64,000 bases of DNA from Thalassotalea crassostreae (lineage in GTDB: Bacteria > Pseudomonadota > Gammaproteobacteria > Enterobacterales > Alteromonadaceae), in the NCBI RefSeq assembly GCF_001831495.1, contig NZ_CP017689.1:2294001-2358000 (forward strand). The letters run 5' to 3'. The notes beneath the pieces were generated by a model that saw only the letters and a program-made list of their open reading frames with translations, was not told the origin of the DNA and did not search any database. Positions 33,627 through 43,289 of the stretch are shown here, piece by piece (within the stretch, counting starts at the first letter, position 1; the number at the start of each line of letters is the position of its first letter). The translations under genes were made by a program, and so were the position numbers.

Positions 33627-36395
33627 TTATTCGGCTATTTTAGCGAAATCGCCGGCTTTGTATACATTGATTTTCTTACTCGCAATATGTTTAACAAATG
33701 CTGCTTGAATGTCTTCTAGCGTTAGCTTTTGAACTGCTTCAATTTGTGCGTCATAGTAATCTAAGTCGATTTCATTGATGCTGCTGCTATTAATTACACT
33801 TGCAATTGCTTTATCATTTGCCCATGAACGGGTGCGGTTACTGATAAAGCCTTTCACTGCTCGGTCTAGCTCTTCTGCGGTAAAACCAGCATCGACAACT
33901 TTCTGAGCTTCTTCATTAAACGCGGCGATTACTGCATCCATGTTCTCTGGAGCAGAAATTGCGATGGCGTAGAAGATGCCTTGCTTATCAACAGCATCAA
34001 CCTGAAGACCTGAGCCTACAGAGTAGCTATAACCCTCTTTAACACGGATACGCGCACCAATTCGAGAAGTAAACGGGTCACCACCAAATATTGCATTAGC
34101 AATATTTAACGCTAAATAATCTTCATGTTGAGTATGCATATCAATCGGGTTGATTATGTACAACTGGGCGTTTGCTTTGTCTGGCGTTTCAGTACTAACA
34201 ACTTCACCTTGGGTTTTCTTTAAGTCTAACGGCATATGTTCATAAGGGGTATCATTTACAAACCCTGATAATACACTGTGTAGCTGCTCTGAAACCTGCT
34301 CAGCATCAACATTACCAACAACTGTTATATGACCATTATTAATATTGAAATGACTGTTATAAAGCTCAGATAATTTCGCTGGTGTTACCGCGTTTATCTC
34401 GGCAATTTGTTGGTCAAGCTCAGTAAACGCTTTAGGGTGACCCGCTGGGTAGTTATATAGCGCTTTACGGAAGCTATTTGACGCGATAGATTTTGGATCA
34501 TTACGCTGTGCTTCTACACTAGCAATAGCAGAACGTTTTGCAACATCAAGCTCGGCTTGCGGGAACGTCGGAGCTGATAATAGTTCACCAAAAAACTTAA
34601 CGGTTTCTGCTAAGTTTTCGCTATCTGTGGTAATACTCATATTGGTAACACCAGCAGAAGTACCAAAACCAATCGAACTCTTTAACTCATCCAATTTAGT
34701 TGAAATTTCTTCTTTGCTGTATTTTTCATTGCCAAGACGGATCAATGAACCGATCATGCCAATAGCGGTGCTGTTATTAGCTAAAGTTTCCGGCGTACCC
34801 GATGGGAAATACATGTTTATAACAACTTCATTACCACGTAATTGTTTTGGATAAACATTGATCTTAGTCCCCTCTTGCCATTGTGTTTGCACTAAACGAC
34901 TCTTGATGTTTGGTACTGTGTTATCAAATACTTCGCCCGCCGCAGCAACTTCCTTACCTTTGTAATCTTTCAAGATATCAGTTAAATCTGGTGCTGCAGG
35001 AATTTCTGCTCGAACAGGTTTTTCTGTCGGAATAAAGCGACCTAAGGTACGATTACTCTCTACTAAGTACTTTTCAGCTGCTGCTTGAACTTGCTCTAAC
35101 GTGGTTTCTTGCACTAGATCACGGAAGTAAAACATGTGGCGGTAATCGCCTTTAGCGATATATTCCGACAACTCCATTCCGATGCCTGTCACATTTTTAG
35201 TTTGCTGATCAGCTTGCTTAGCAAGGCTCAACTTGGCTAGCTTTAATTCTTCTTCGGTGATCGGTGTGTTTTTAATGTCTTCAACAATGTTTATTAATGT
35301 CTCTTCCATTAATTTCAAATCGCCGGTTTTTTCACCTTGAACTAAGAATAAAAACTGCGAGCTATCTTTTAGCAGAAAGCTAAAGTTCGTTGCCCCTGTC
35401 GCTAGGCCAGTTTCAACCAATTGCTTTTGTAAGCGACCGCGAGTGTAATCACTTAATATTGCTTCCAATAATCTTAGTGCTGCGGCATCTGGATGTAAGC
35501 TGCTTGGCGCGTGATATGACAAACCTACAAATGGTATATCACCAACACGCTTAATATTTACGATACGTGAACCGTCTTGAGTAGGTTCAACAGTATATAG
35601 TGGCTCTACAGGAGTTGCAGGTTTAGCAATAACGCCAAATTTTGCTTCGATGTTCTTGATTGTTTCAGCTTTATCAAAACGACCTGCTACTGTTAATACC
35701 GCGTTGTCTGGGCGGTAATGTTTGTTGTAAAACTCGCGTAATCGAGAGAATGGAAAGTTTTCAACATCGCTACGAGCACCGATAGTAGAGTTTCCGTAGT
35801 TGTGCCATAAAAACGCCATTGATGACATGCGGCTAAGCAACATGCGAGATGGAGAGTTTTCATTTTTCTCCATTTCGTTGCGAACAACAGTCATTTCACT
35901 TTTTAATTGCTCTTCGGTGAATGTCGCGTTGATCATACGATCTGCTTCCATTCCTAACGCCCACTCTAATGAATCAGCATTTGCATCAAAGATCTCAAAA
36001 TAGTTGGTACGGTCTAACCAAGTCGTAGCGTTAGTAGCCATGCCTCGTTTCTTGAATTCAGTGGTGATTTCAGGATAGTTTTTAGAGCCTTTAAACAACA
36101 TGTGCTCTAACAAATGGGCCATACCTGTCTCACCATAATATTCATGTACTGAACCAACACGGTAAGTAACGTTAACTAATGTTTTAGGCTGTGATGCATC
36201 TGGGAACAGCAACACTTTCATGCCGTTTTCTAAGGTATATTCTTCGATACCTTCTACGCTACGTATGTAAGTTAACGCACTGCTTTGGTTTTGCACAGAT
36301 TCAGCTGCAACAACGCCATCAGTTGTTGAGCAAGCGGATAAACTTAGAGCTAATGACACAGACATGCCAATTAGAGTGGGTTTGATAAATTTCAT
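33627..36395 (-). CDS. M16-family zinc peptidase lipoprotein (two-repeat, pitrilysin type)
   Basis: 922 residues. A lipoprotein signal (LSLSACSTTDG) anchors it to a membrane. The N-terminal M16 half has the inverted zinc motif HLLEH (His94-His98, in MAHLLEHMLFKGSKNYP) and the downstream glutamate motif NEMEKNE. The second, inactive half begins around residue 520 (INVYPKQLRGNEVVINMYFPSG) and has the usual HITVVGNVDAEQ strand. Such periplasmic or outer-membrane M16 enzymes degrade peptides and small proteins in a closed chamber (family knowledge). It is separate from the neighbouring S8 gene by a terminator at 36843. A degenerate TGTTAA-N4-TATTAA box is 115 bp upstream. Confidence 0.92.
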   Translation of the reverse strand: MKFIKPTLIGMSVSLALSLSACSTTDGVVAAESVQNQSSALTYIRSVEGIEEYTLENGMKVLLFPDASQPKTLVNVTYRVGSVHEYYGETGMAHLLEHMLFKGSKNYPEITTEFKKRGMATNATTWLDRTNYFEIFDANADSLEWALGMEADRMINATFTEEQLKSEMTVVRNEMEKNENSPSRMLLSRMSSMAFLWHNYGNSTIGARSDVENFPFSRLREFYNKHYRPDNAVLTVAGRFDKAETIKNIEAKFGVIAKPATPVEPLYTVEPTQDGSRIVNIKRVGDIPFVGLSYHAPSSLHPDAAALRLLEAILSDYTRGRLQKQLVETGLATGATNFSFLLKDSSQFLFLVQGEKTGDLKLMEETLINIVEDIKNTPITEEELKLAKLSLAKQADQQTKNVTGIGMELSEYIAKGDYRHMFYFRDLVQETTLEQVQAAAEKYLVESNRTLGRFIPTEKPVRAEIPAAPDLTDILKDYKGKEVAAAGEVFDNTVPNIKSRLVQTQWQEGTKINVYPKQLRGNEVVINMYFPSGTPETLANNSTAIGMIGSLIRLGNEKYSKEEISTKLDELKSSIGFGTSAGVTNMSITTDSENLAETVKFFGELLSAPTFPQAELDVAKRSAIASVEAQRNDPKSIASNSFRKALYNYPAGHPKAFTELDQQIAEINAVTPAKLSELYNSHFNINNGHITVVGNVDAEQVSEQLHSVLSGFVNDTPYEHMPLDLKKTQGEVVSTETPDKANAQLYIINPIDMHTQHEDYLALNIANAIFGGDPFTSRIGARIRVKEGYSYSVGSGLQVDAVDKQGIFYAIAISAPENMDAVIAAFNEEAQKVVDAGFTAEELDRAVKGFISNRTRSWANDKAIASVINSSSINEIDLDYYDAQIEAVQKLTLEDIQAAFVKHIASKKINVYKAGDFAKIAE

Positions 36396-36633
36396 TAGTT
36401 AACCTTCATTCATTTTATGGTAAATAACATCACCAAAATAAGCAGATATTATTTCTCTATTTTATGCACGCACAGTAACCTTTGTATGGCTATAGAACAA
36501 CTAAATAAATGTTAAAAATTATTAATAGATTTATTAATTAAACTTAGCGCAAACTATTAATATATCTGGATTTGATAGAAATTTAAGATTAAAAGGATTG
36601 GCTGACGAAAGAGACCTAGAATAGAATGGAAAA

Positions 36634-36664
36634 ATCGCTCGAAGGGTTGGGAGCTTCGAGCGAT
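36634..36664. other. Orphan strong hairpin
   Basis: ATCGCTCGAAG and its exact complement CTTCGAGCGAT enclose a 9-nt loop, far from either flanking gene end. It could be the end of a small RNA or an unlinked repeat remnant; there is no long T run on either side. Confidence 0.45.
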
Positions 36665-36842
36665 ATTTAGTGGTACTTTTGTTTATTAAACAACGATCAG
36701 TCTGCCACTTCAAAAGCAAATTTATTGTTGAGTCATCATTAAAGTATATGAATAAGATACCTTTGTTAAATTGTTAATTCAAACAAACAAATGTTAAAAA
36801 TTATTAACTCGCTCAAATGTCAATTTCAATACTTTAAATGAT

Positions 36843-36880
36843 AAAATCCCAAAGCCGTAATAACACAGCTTCGGGATTTT
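36843..36880 (-). terminator. Terminator of the giant S8 protease gene
   Basis: AAAATCCCAAAGC / GCTTCGGGATTTT stem with one mismatch, 31 bp after the stop codon at 36911. Confidence 0.75.
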
Positions 36881-36910
36881 AATGCCTATTTACAATTTTC
36901 TGCAAATGAA

Positions 36911-39900
36911 TTAACGGATGCTAATACGTCGTCTACTTAATAGAGCAACCAAAGTAAAAAGCATAAACGCCAAAGCGCCACCTGAGCTACTGCCTTCTTG
37001 TTCAAGTTCAATAACGCTTTCATCAGATGTATCACAATCTGCTGTGGCTTTAAAACCAGCTACTGCCACTACTTCAACATTAAACGAAGCAACTGCTTTG
37101 TCAGCACTGTTTTCTATATCAGCAACCATTACATCAACGACGGTTGTGCCTTGGAAATCACACAGAGCTTCAATCGTTAACATCGAACCTGGTTCATTGC
37201 CTTCAACTGTTGTTAAAACGCCGTCACTACTGGCTGTAATTTCATTTACAGTGCTTTGCAAATCGCTATAAAGTACAGGTAATGTTACTACCTCACCTTG
37301 GTTGAGCGTAATATCCGAGATTGGATTAATACTAATATTACCGGCAACTTTCAATGTATTGGTAACCGATTTAGTAATGCGATTTAATTTAGTTTTCACT
37401 GTTAAATCGATTTCTTCACCAGCATAATCTTCTGCAACTTTAACCCAGAAACTAAACCCTGTTTTACTGTAATCTTCACCAATAAAGTCGAAACAGATAA
37501 CTAAGTCATCGTGTAAAACCTCATCAAGATCACCGTAGGCAACTGCTTCATTTCTAAAACCACCGGCAGGACCAAACGCTCCACGAATTCCGGCCATGCC
37601 ATGGAAGCCAACCGTACCTTGACCATGAACCATATTTAAGTTGTCGTATGCATAAATCACTTCATAGCTACCGATTTCGTAGCTGTATTCTAAATCTAGT
37701 ATCGCTTGGAAATCGTAACTGTCATCATTTGCTATACCTTGAGAACCGGTAAAGAAACGTTCGCCCTCTATGGTATAAGCATTATCCCATTCAATTAAGA
37801 TGTTTTTATTAGTGTCAGTCATAAACGCGCCTAAGGTAATACCTTGAGCATCATCAGCAATCAAGGCATCCTCCGGCGTAACTTTACCAGTGGTTAATTG
37901 CACTGATTTGCCACCTACCATAAGTGGTCCAAGACGAATATCTGGCAAGCCGTACATAGTGCCAAACGGGTCGCCATAAGGTACACCAAATAACGGATAG
38001 TCTGTACCTGAATCGATGTAGCCCATTGGACTAATACGTAATTCTTGATAGCTGTTTGGCGCATTGTATAAATTAAAGTCATTGTTTTGACCATAACCAA
38101 ATAATTGTGCCACATTAACTCTAAGTTGATCTTTCCATGACCCCATTCGATTTGGATCGTCGGAACCATAAGGTGGCGTCGCCCCTCGCGGATTTAATTT
38201 TGCCATATCGATGTACTTACCCTCGGGGCTAGTGCCATCGAAATAATTACCAACTGGCGGTGTCATACACATTGGATTGTATTTGTCCGCCAATGGGTGA
38301 TCTTCAAAACCTTCTTCATTAGGATTAACATTGGTACTCATTTGATAAAACGGGTACAAGTTATAGCTGTTTGGTTGGTATCCAGATACAGTTACGCCCG
38401 TTGAATTCTCACTGTAATCAGTAACGAAACGAGGATCACCGCCTAGACTATATGGTATAAAGTTCAACCCGTCAGGCACTTCAAACTCTAAATCAAAGGT
38501 ACGTTGGTAACCCGTGTGATTTTTCGCGTAATTCACGTCTACTCGAATGTAATTGCCGGCTTTTACTACTTCGTCGGAAACCTTGACAGTAAATGCGTCT
38601 TCGCCACGAATTAATTTTACCGGCATCGCACCTAGGTTATTTAGATTATTCTGTGAAGTACCTAGTTCAACCATTCCATACAACGCATCGCCCTGATTTA
38701 GTTCAACATCGTAGGTTAAATCTAACGTTATTGGCGTAGTGCCGTCATAGCTATCTGGTGCATTAACATGCAGGCTTTCAGACTCTTCATCTGTAATAAT
38801 CGAAATCGAATATTTGTAGCTATCTCGCAAGTATTCGTAAAAACCCGTCGAAGACTTATCTTGGTTTACGTTCTGTAAATAGATCCAATAGCGGCCTTCT
38901 TCAGGATATTGCAACATACAATTATTATTCATCAAGTCAGAAGACGATAAACACATGCCTTCTTGTTGAAATTGTATTTCGCCATCACGATTATTGTCAC
39001 GACCAATACCAATAAATAAATCGCCTGCTAGCCAAAATTCACCTGGATTTCCACCTTGTGTTGATGTGGTAGCTATACGTTCTAATACATCAACCGCTAA
39101 CAACTTAGTGTTTTTCGGAACATCAACCCAAATTAAACGGACAGAATCTTCATTTCTGGCATTTTCCCAGTCCCAACTCGACGGCGAATTATCAAGCGGT
39201 AAGTCAACAATACCAACGAAAGTACCACCTTCACTCGTATCCGCTTCATCGATAATATATTCACCAGCACCATCGATTCGAATATCTCCATTTTGGTCTA
39301 ATCCAAAGTAGTTAACACCACCCTGTTGATAAACTTTCGCTTGCAGATCTGTCGTTGATCCCCACGGTGCTATGCCATTAATAGGAAATTGGCCAATATT
39401 TTCACTGGCAACACCGGTGGCAAGTAATGGTAATTTTGACTCATTTAAAGCAACACCTACCGGTAATCTAGAAGTACCTAAATTGCCATTTTCAGGTACT
39501 AAATGTACTGTCCCAGAAACCATTGACGTACCTTTGCTATTCGCACTGGTCGAGCGTTTGATATTCGCAGTAAATAATACTGTAATCGATTGCCCTTTAG
39601 TTAATGTGAACGATGTTGGTGATGCAGATAAAGACAGCGATGTTTCTGATGTTTCAGTATTGACATGCCAAGTATTAGCCCCTAATTTTGTCGATGTAAA
39701 CGTTCGTGTCCAGCGACAGGTATTAGCGCACTCACCGTTAAATAAGTAAGGTAAATTCAATTGTGTTAAATCACCGCCCATTTTTGGATCGGCGGCAATA
39801 AAATTGGCATGGCTTTCATCCATAATCAGCGCACTATCAATCGCGTTTTCTACATTAACTAATCCAGATCCCGCTTCCCATGAACGCGTGAGTTGACGTT

Positions 39901-42900
39901 CAAAATAGCTATGCATAACCTTTTGTAAGATTTCATTACCATCTTTAACTAGCTCACCGGTTTCAGGATCGATAACTGGCGCTTCATAAACAAACTTTTG
40001 ATGCAAAATATTGTCTTCATCGTATTCAGGACAAATCTCTTCATCGCTACTATTGGCGTAATCGGTAACATCAATACCGTTTTCCAAAATGATCCCTGAA
40101 CAATTTATGCGAGCCCAAGAACCGCCGGTTACATCACCGGCTGTCAACATTACTGCAGACTCAAGCTCATTTGCAGTCCACTCATCGCCTCGAGCTTGTT
40201 TCATAAGAGCCATAACACCAGCCATGTGTGGAGCGGCCATAGAAGTCCCTGACTCAAATGCATAATCAGCTGAGTTAGATTTATTCTGGAAAGCGCCATC
40301 ATTGGTGTAAGCCGAATAGATATTCGCTCCTGGTGCTGCAATCGTCGGCCCCATCAAACTAGGGTATGTAGTATTGGGTCCTTTTGATGAGAAACCGGCT
40401 AAATCTTTAATTCGTTTCGGATCATAATTCACCTGCTTTTTAACTGACTTAATCGTTAGATAGATATCTTCATTTTCAATCATCGTCTGTCTAAGAGTGG
40501 TGCGACCTAAGCCTTTTTTCCAGGTGCTACTGCCAACATGAATATATGGCAAGTTGCGGTAACCTAAAACATCACCGCTTTGTTCGTCTATTTCTTTAAT
40601 ATTAACCGCAAGCGCTAAGCGTCGGTCGTAATCATAATCTGGATTATCGTTATATAAAACAAAACCAGCAGCGCCGCGCTCTCCGGCATTTTCAGCTTTA
40701 ACCAAACGAGGAAGATTATCTTCAACGGTGTCATCACCACGCGCACAAACTAGTATTTTATTATTAAAATCAAATTCTTGTGTTGGGTCTACAGGATCTT
40801 TCCAACTATCAAAATCTAAACAATGCGGGTCACCCTTGAACATTTTTAATACAGGTTCAACAGGTGCAACCGCTTGAACTGCATTTAAATTAAGATTCTC
40901 TTGTGAGTCATTTGAGACATTATAAACACTGCTCTCGCTCGAGTGTTTAATTGTGCTATCTATTGTCGCTATATTCGAGTTTGCGGCCGCTAACACTTCG
41001 ATAAAACCGTTACTTTGAACCGCACAACCGTTTGGACCACAACAGGCGCCATACCATTCATCGTTTACATTGTATGGTTCGTCTGGCCAAATCGGTTTGC
41101 CTTTAGAATCTTCATTTGTTTCAACAGAATAAGCACAACATTTACCCGCAGATTCGCCGGTTAAACCTTGATGATTTTCAGGGCACTGGGGAGCGGTATA
41201 GTCGGCACAATAGTAGCCTTGGTTTTGTAAATCATTTTCCGTATTGCCAAACTTCCCAGGATAAAGCTCTACTTCACGACCTTCACAAATACTTTCATAA
41301 CTTTTTGGGCCGTGAACATGGTCATCGACACATTCACCAAAAACTTCTTCTTCACCAATTAAGCAAGCACCATTCGCACCGCCATTGTCGCCACCTGAGT
41401 TCGATTGTTTAAGCTCACACTCTAATGTCTCACCATTACGCTCTTGATTGTCACTGCATTGCAAGTAACACATGCTATCAATCATTTCATAGCCGTCTTC
41501 ACAAACAGGTGCTAGTGAACAATCATTATTTATACAAGCACCAAAGTCTGCGCCGAGAGCTGCGATACCAGTTGCTTCGCCAGAAATACTACGGGCAAAA
41601 CTACCACCTAAATCGATAGCATTAAAATCGACTGCATCAACACTGTATTGCAAGCCGGCGCTGCCGATATCTTTTTGGCTACGACCTAAGTCGGTTGCCG
41701 CAACCGTTAACGACCAAGGTGTTACGTTAGAAACTTGGAAATAGCCGCCAGTATTACCCGCTGCTGCAGTAACATGAACGCCCTGCTCCTTTAGAGATAG
41801 AAACCCTTGTAAAATTGGATCGCCCCACGGATCGCGAGAACCACCACCGATAGACCAGTTAAGCACGTCAACGCCATCGGCGATCGCTTGTTCAATTGAC
41901 GCCAACATGACATCCGATAAACAACCGGCAATAGGGTCTCCACCACCGCCAGGTAAACATACTTGATATGAAATCACATTTGCATGTGGTGCCACACCTG
42001 TTACGGTTCCCAGTTTTTCAACACCTGCTGCAACACCTGGTCCAGCACGAAATTCTCGGTATAAATAATCAACATCATAGACAACATTACCGCCAGCAAT
42101 ACCTGCGGTATGAGAGCCATGGCCGACATAATCTTTACCATTAGCTGGACGTATCATGCCGGTATTAGAATTGACCTCTTCGCCACGATCTAATGTAACT
42201 TGCTTCGCTAGCTGACTACGGTACCAACTGGTAATTTCTGGATATGAATAAACGCCGATAAGTTTATCGTTACATAAATGTGCCCACTCTTGAGTTGCAC
42301 AATCACCTAAGTAACCACCGCCATCAATTGGATTTGTATGCCTATAGCCGTCATCGCCTATTGCTGTAAACGATTTACTATCGGTATTAATCCCCGTATC
42401 AGCGATACCGATAATCATACCTTCGCCTTGATAACCACTATCTAAATTCCAAGCTTTGTCAGCCGCTATCACTTCATGTGAGCTAACAAAATCGCCATCA
42501 ACAACACCGGTAGGCATGTATACTTGCACTGGGCTTATTGATTTTACCGAACTTAGTTTCGCCAGTTGAGCTGCTTGATTTTGATTCATTGTTACAGTCA
42601 CAGCATTTACTGCATCAGTAAACGAACGATTAATCTGTAAGTCAAAACCAAATTCTGCTGCAGCGTTTATTAATTGCTGCTGTTCACTTTTTAAAAACTC
42701 TCGATAAGCAATGACACGATTTTGATATTGGTGTGATTTTTTGATCGCTTTAAGTTTACTGCGTGGTAAAACCTTTGATGGTGAGTCAACTGACAAAAGG
42801 CTGCTATTACCATCTTCTTTAGCATAGGTATCTAAATGGGTTGCAGCTAAACCGTTAATACCACCAGTGTATAGCGCCATCGGATGGTGATTCAACATCA

Positions 42901-43195
42901 CCACAAAATTAGTATCGCCAGTGATGGAAGGATCGGCGGTAAATTTACTACGTCGTGTTAATTGACGATTCACCACAGTTGAGCTTTCTGGCATACCGGT
43001 TAACCGATCAACTTTTACGCTGGTAATATTACTTGAAACTGCGCTCGCCGGAATTTCAACTTGTTGGCGAATATTTGATTTCTGCAAATGCGCAGGCAAC
43101 TCGGTTTTGTCGACATTCCATATTTCAGCAGCAGACAAGGCACCACTCATATATAGTGCGCTTAAACCGGCAAACATTATTCTTTTGGTAATCAT
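36911..43195 (-). CDS. Giant secreted S8 serine protease with Cys-rich insertion, PA domain and GlyGly-CTERM tail
   Basis: 2094 residues. A signal peptide (YMSGALSA) and I9-like propeptide precede the S8 domain: Asp266 (GIADTGIN), His359 (VGHGSHTAG) and Ser985 (ESGTSMAAPHMAG). The unusual gap of about 625 residues between His and Ser contains an EGF-like Cys cluster (about 550-600), an 8-Cys module (about 632-738; NHQGLTGESAGKCCAY) and a PA domain. The 8-Cys module is shared with the C-terminus of the DUF1566 lipoprotein at 21229-24267. Downstream are Fn3/Ig-like domains and a C-terminal GlyGly-CTERM tail (SSSGGALAFMLFTLVALLSRRR region), implying rhombosortase processing and type II secretion. 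It is probably expressed with the TonB receptor gene 94 bp upstream. It likely degrades extracellular protein; the insert may bind substrate or surface. Confidence 0.92.
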   Translation of the reverse strand: MITKRIMFAGLSALYMSGALSAAEIWNVDKTELPAHLQKSNIRQQVEIPASAVSSNITSVKVDRLTGMPESSTVVNRQLTRRSKFTADPSITGDTNFVVMLNHHPMALYTGGINGLAATHLDTYAKEDGNSSLLSVDSPSKVLPRSKLKAIKKSHQYQNRVIAYREFLKSEQQQLINAAAEFGFDLQINRSFTDAVNAVTVTMNQNQAAQLAKLSSVKSISPVQVYMPTGVVDGDFVSSHEVIAADKAWNLDSGYQGEGMIIGIADTGINTDSKSFTAIGDDGYRHTNPIDGGGYLGDCATQEWAHLCNDKLIGVYSYPEITSWYRSQLAKQVTLDRGEEVNSNTGMIRPANGKDYVGHGSHTAGIAGGNVVYDVDYLYREFRAGPGVAAGVEKLGTVTGVAPHANVISYQVCLPGGGGDPIAGCLSDVMLASIEQAIADGVDVLNWSIGGGSRDPWGDPILQGFLSLKEQGVHVTAAAGNTGGYFQVSNVTPWSLTVAATDLGRSQKDIGSAGLQYSVDAVDFNAIDLGGSFARSISGEATGIAALGADFGACINNDCSLAPVCEDGYEMIDSMCYLQCSDNQERNGETLECELKQSNSGGDNGGANGACLIGEEEVFGECVDDHVHGPKSYESICEGREVELYPGKFGNTENDLQNQGYYCADYTAPQCPENHQGLTGESAGKCCAYSVETNEDSKGKPIWPDEPYNVNDEWYGACCGPNGCAVQSNGFIEVLAAANSNIATIDSTIKHSSESSVYNVSNDSQENLNLNAVQAVAPVEPVLKMFKGDPHCLDFDSWKDPVDPTQEFDFNNKILVCARGDDTVEDNLPRLVKAENAGERGAAGFVLYNDNPDYDYDRRLALAVNIKEIDEQSGDVLGYRNLPYIHVGSSTWKKGLGRTTLRQTMIENEDIYLTIKSVKKQVNYDPKRIKDLAGFSSKGPNTTYPSLMGPTIAAPGANIYSAYTNDGAFQNKSNSADYAFESGTSMAAPHMAGVMALMKQARGDEWTANELESAVMLTAGDVTGGSWARINCSGIILENGIDVTDYANSSDEEICPEYDEDNILHQKFVYEAPVIDPETGELVKDGNEILQKVMHSYFERQLTRSWEAGSGLVNVENAIDSALIMDESHANFIAADPKMGGDLTQLNLPYLFNGECANTCRWTRTFTSTKLGANTWHVNTETSETSLSLSASPTSFTLTKGQSITVLFTANIKRSTSANSKGTSMVSGTVHLVPENGNLGTSRLPVGVALNESKLPLLATGVASENIGQFPINGIAPWGSTTDLQAKVYQQGGVNYFGLDQNGDIRIDGAGEYIIDEADTSEGGTFVGIVDLPLDNSPSSWDWENARNEDSVRLIWVDVPKNTKLLAVDVLERIATTSTQGGNPGEFWLAGDLFIGIGRDNNRDGEIQFQQEGMCLSSSDLMNNNCMLQYPEEGRYWIYLQNVNQDKSSTGFYEYLRDSYKYSISIITDEESESLHVNAPDSYDGTTPITLDLTYDVELNQGDALYGMVELGTSQNNLNNLGAMPVKLIRGEDAFTVKVSDEVVKAGNYIRVDVNYAKNHTGYQRTFDLEFEVPDGLNFIPYSLGGDPRFVTDYSENSTGVTVSGYQPNSYNLYPFYQMSTNVNPNEEGFEDHPLADKYNPMCMTPPVGNYFDGTSPEGKYIDMAKLNPRGATPPYGSDDPNRMGSWKDQLRVNVAQLFGYGQNNDFNLYNAPNSYQELRISPMGYIDSGTDYPLFGVPYGDPFGTMYGLPDIRLGPLMVGGKSVQLTTGKVTPEDALIADDAQGITLGAFMTDTNKNILIEWDNAYTIEGERFFTGSQGIANDDSYDFQAILDLEYSYEIGSYEVIYAYDNLNMVHGQGTVGFHGMAGIRGAFGPAGGFRNEAVAYGDLDEVLHDDLVICFDFIGEDYSKTGFSFWVKVAEDYAGEEIDLTVKTKLNRITKSVTNTLKVAGNISINPISDITLNQGEVVTLPVLYSDLQSTVNEITASSDGVLTTVEGNEPGSMLTIEALCDFQGTTVVDVMVADIENSADKAVASFNVEVVAVAGFKATADCDTSDESVIELEQEGSSSGGALAFMLFTLVALLSRRRISIR

Positions 43196-43289
43196 AAGAA
43201 ACCTTTTTCTCTAATTTTTTTGCCGCCTTCCTTGGCAACACTTTTAATATTTATTTGGCTATTTAGTTAACAGTGAATTGTGTGTTGAA

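Larger units (their letters stand above)
36396..36910. promoter_or_regulatory. Intergenic region upstream of the M16 gene
   Basis: 515 bp. It contains two copies of AAATGTTAAAAATTATTAA (boxes at 36510-36525 and 36792-36807, both TGTTAA-N4-TATTAA), an orphan hairpin at 36634-36664 and the terminator of the S8 gene at 36843-36880. A 61-codon frame in the region lacks coding character and was not called. Confidence 0.5.

Noticed and set aside
36534..36719. 61-codon frame on the minus strand in the intergenic region
   Set aside because: Contains a strong hairpin, lacks a Shine-Dalgarno and has no recognisable protein features.
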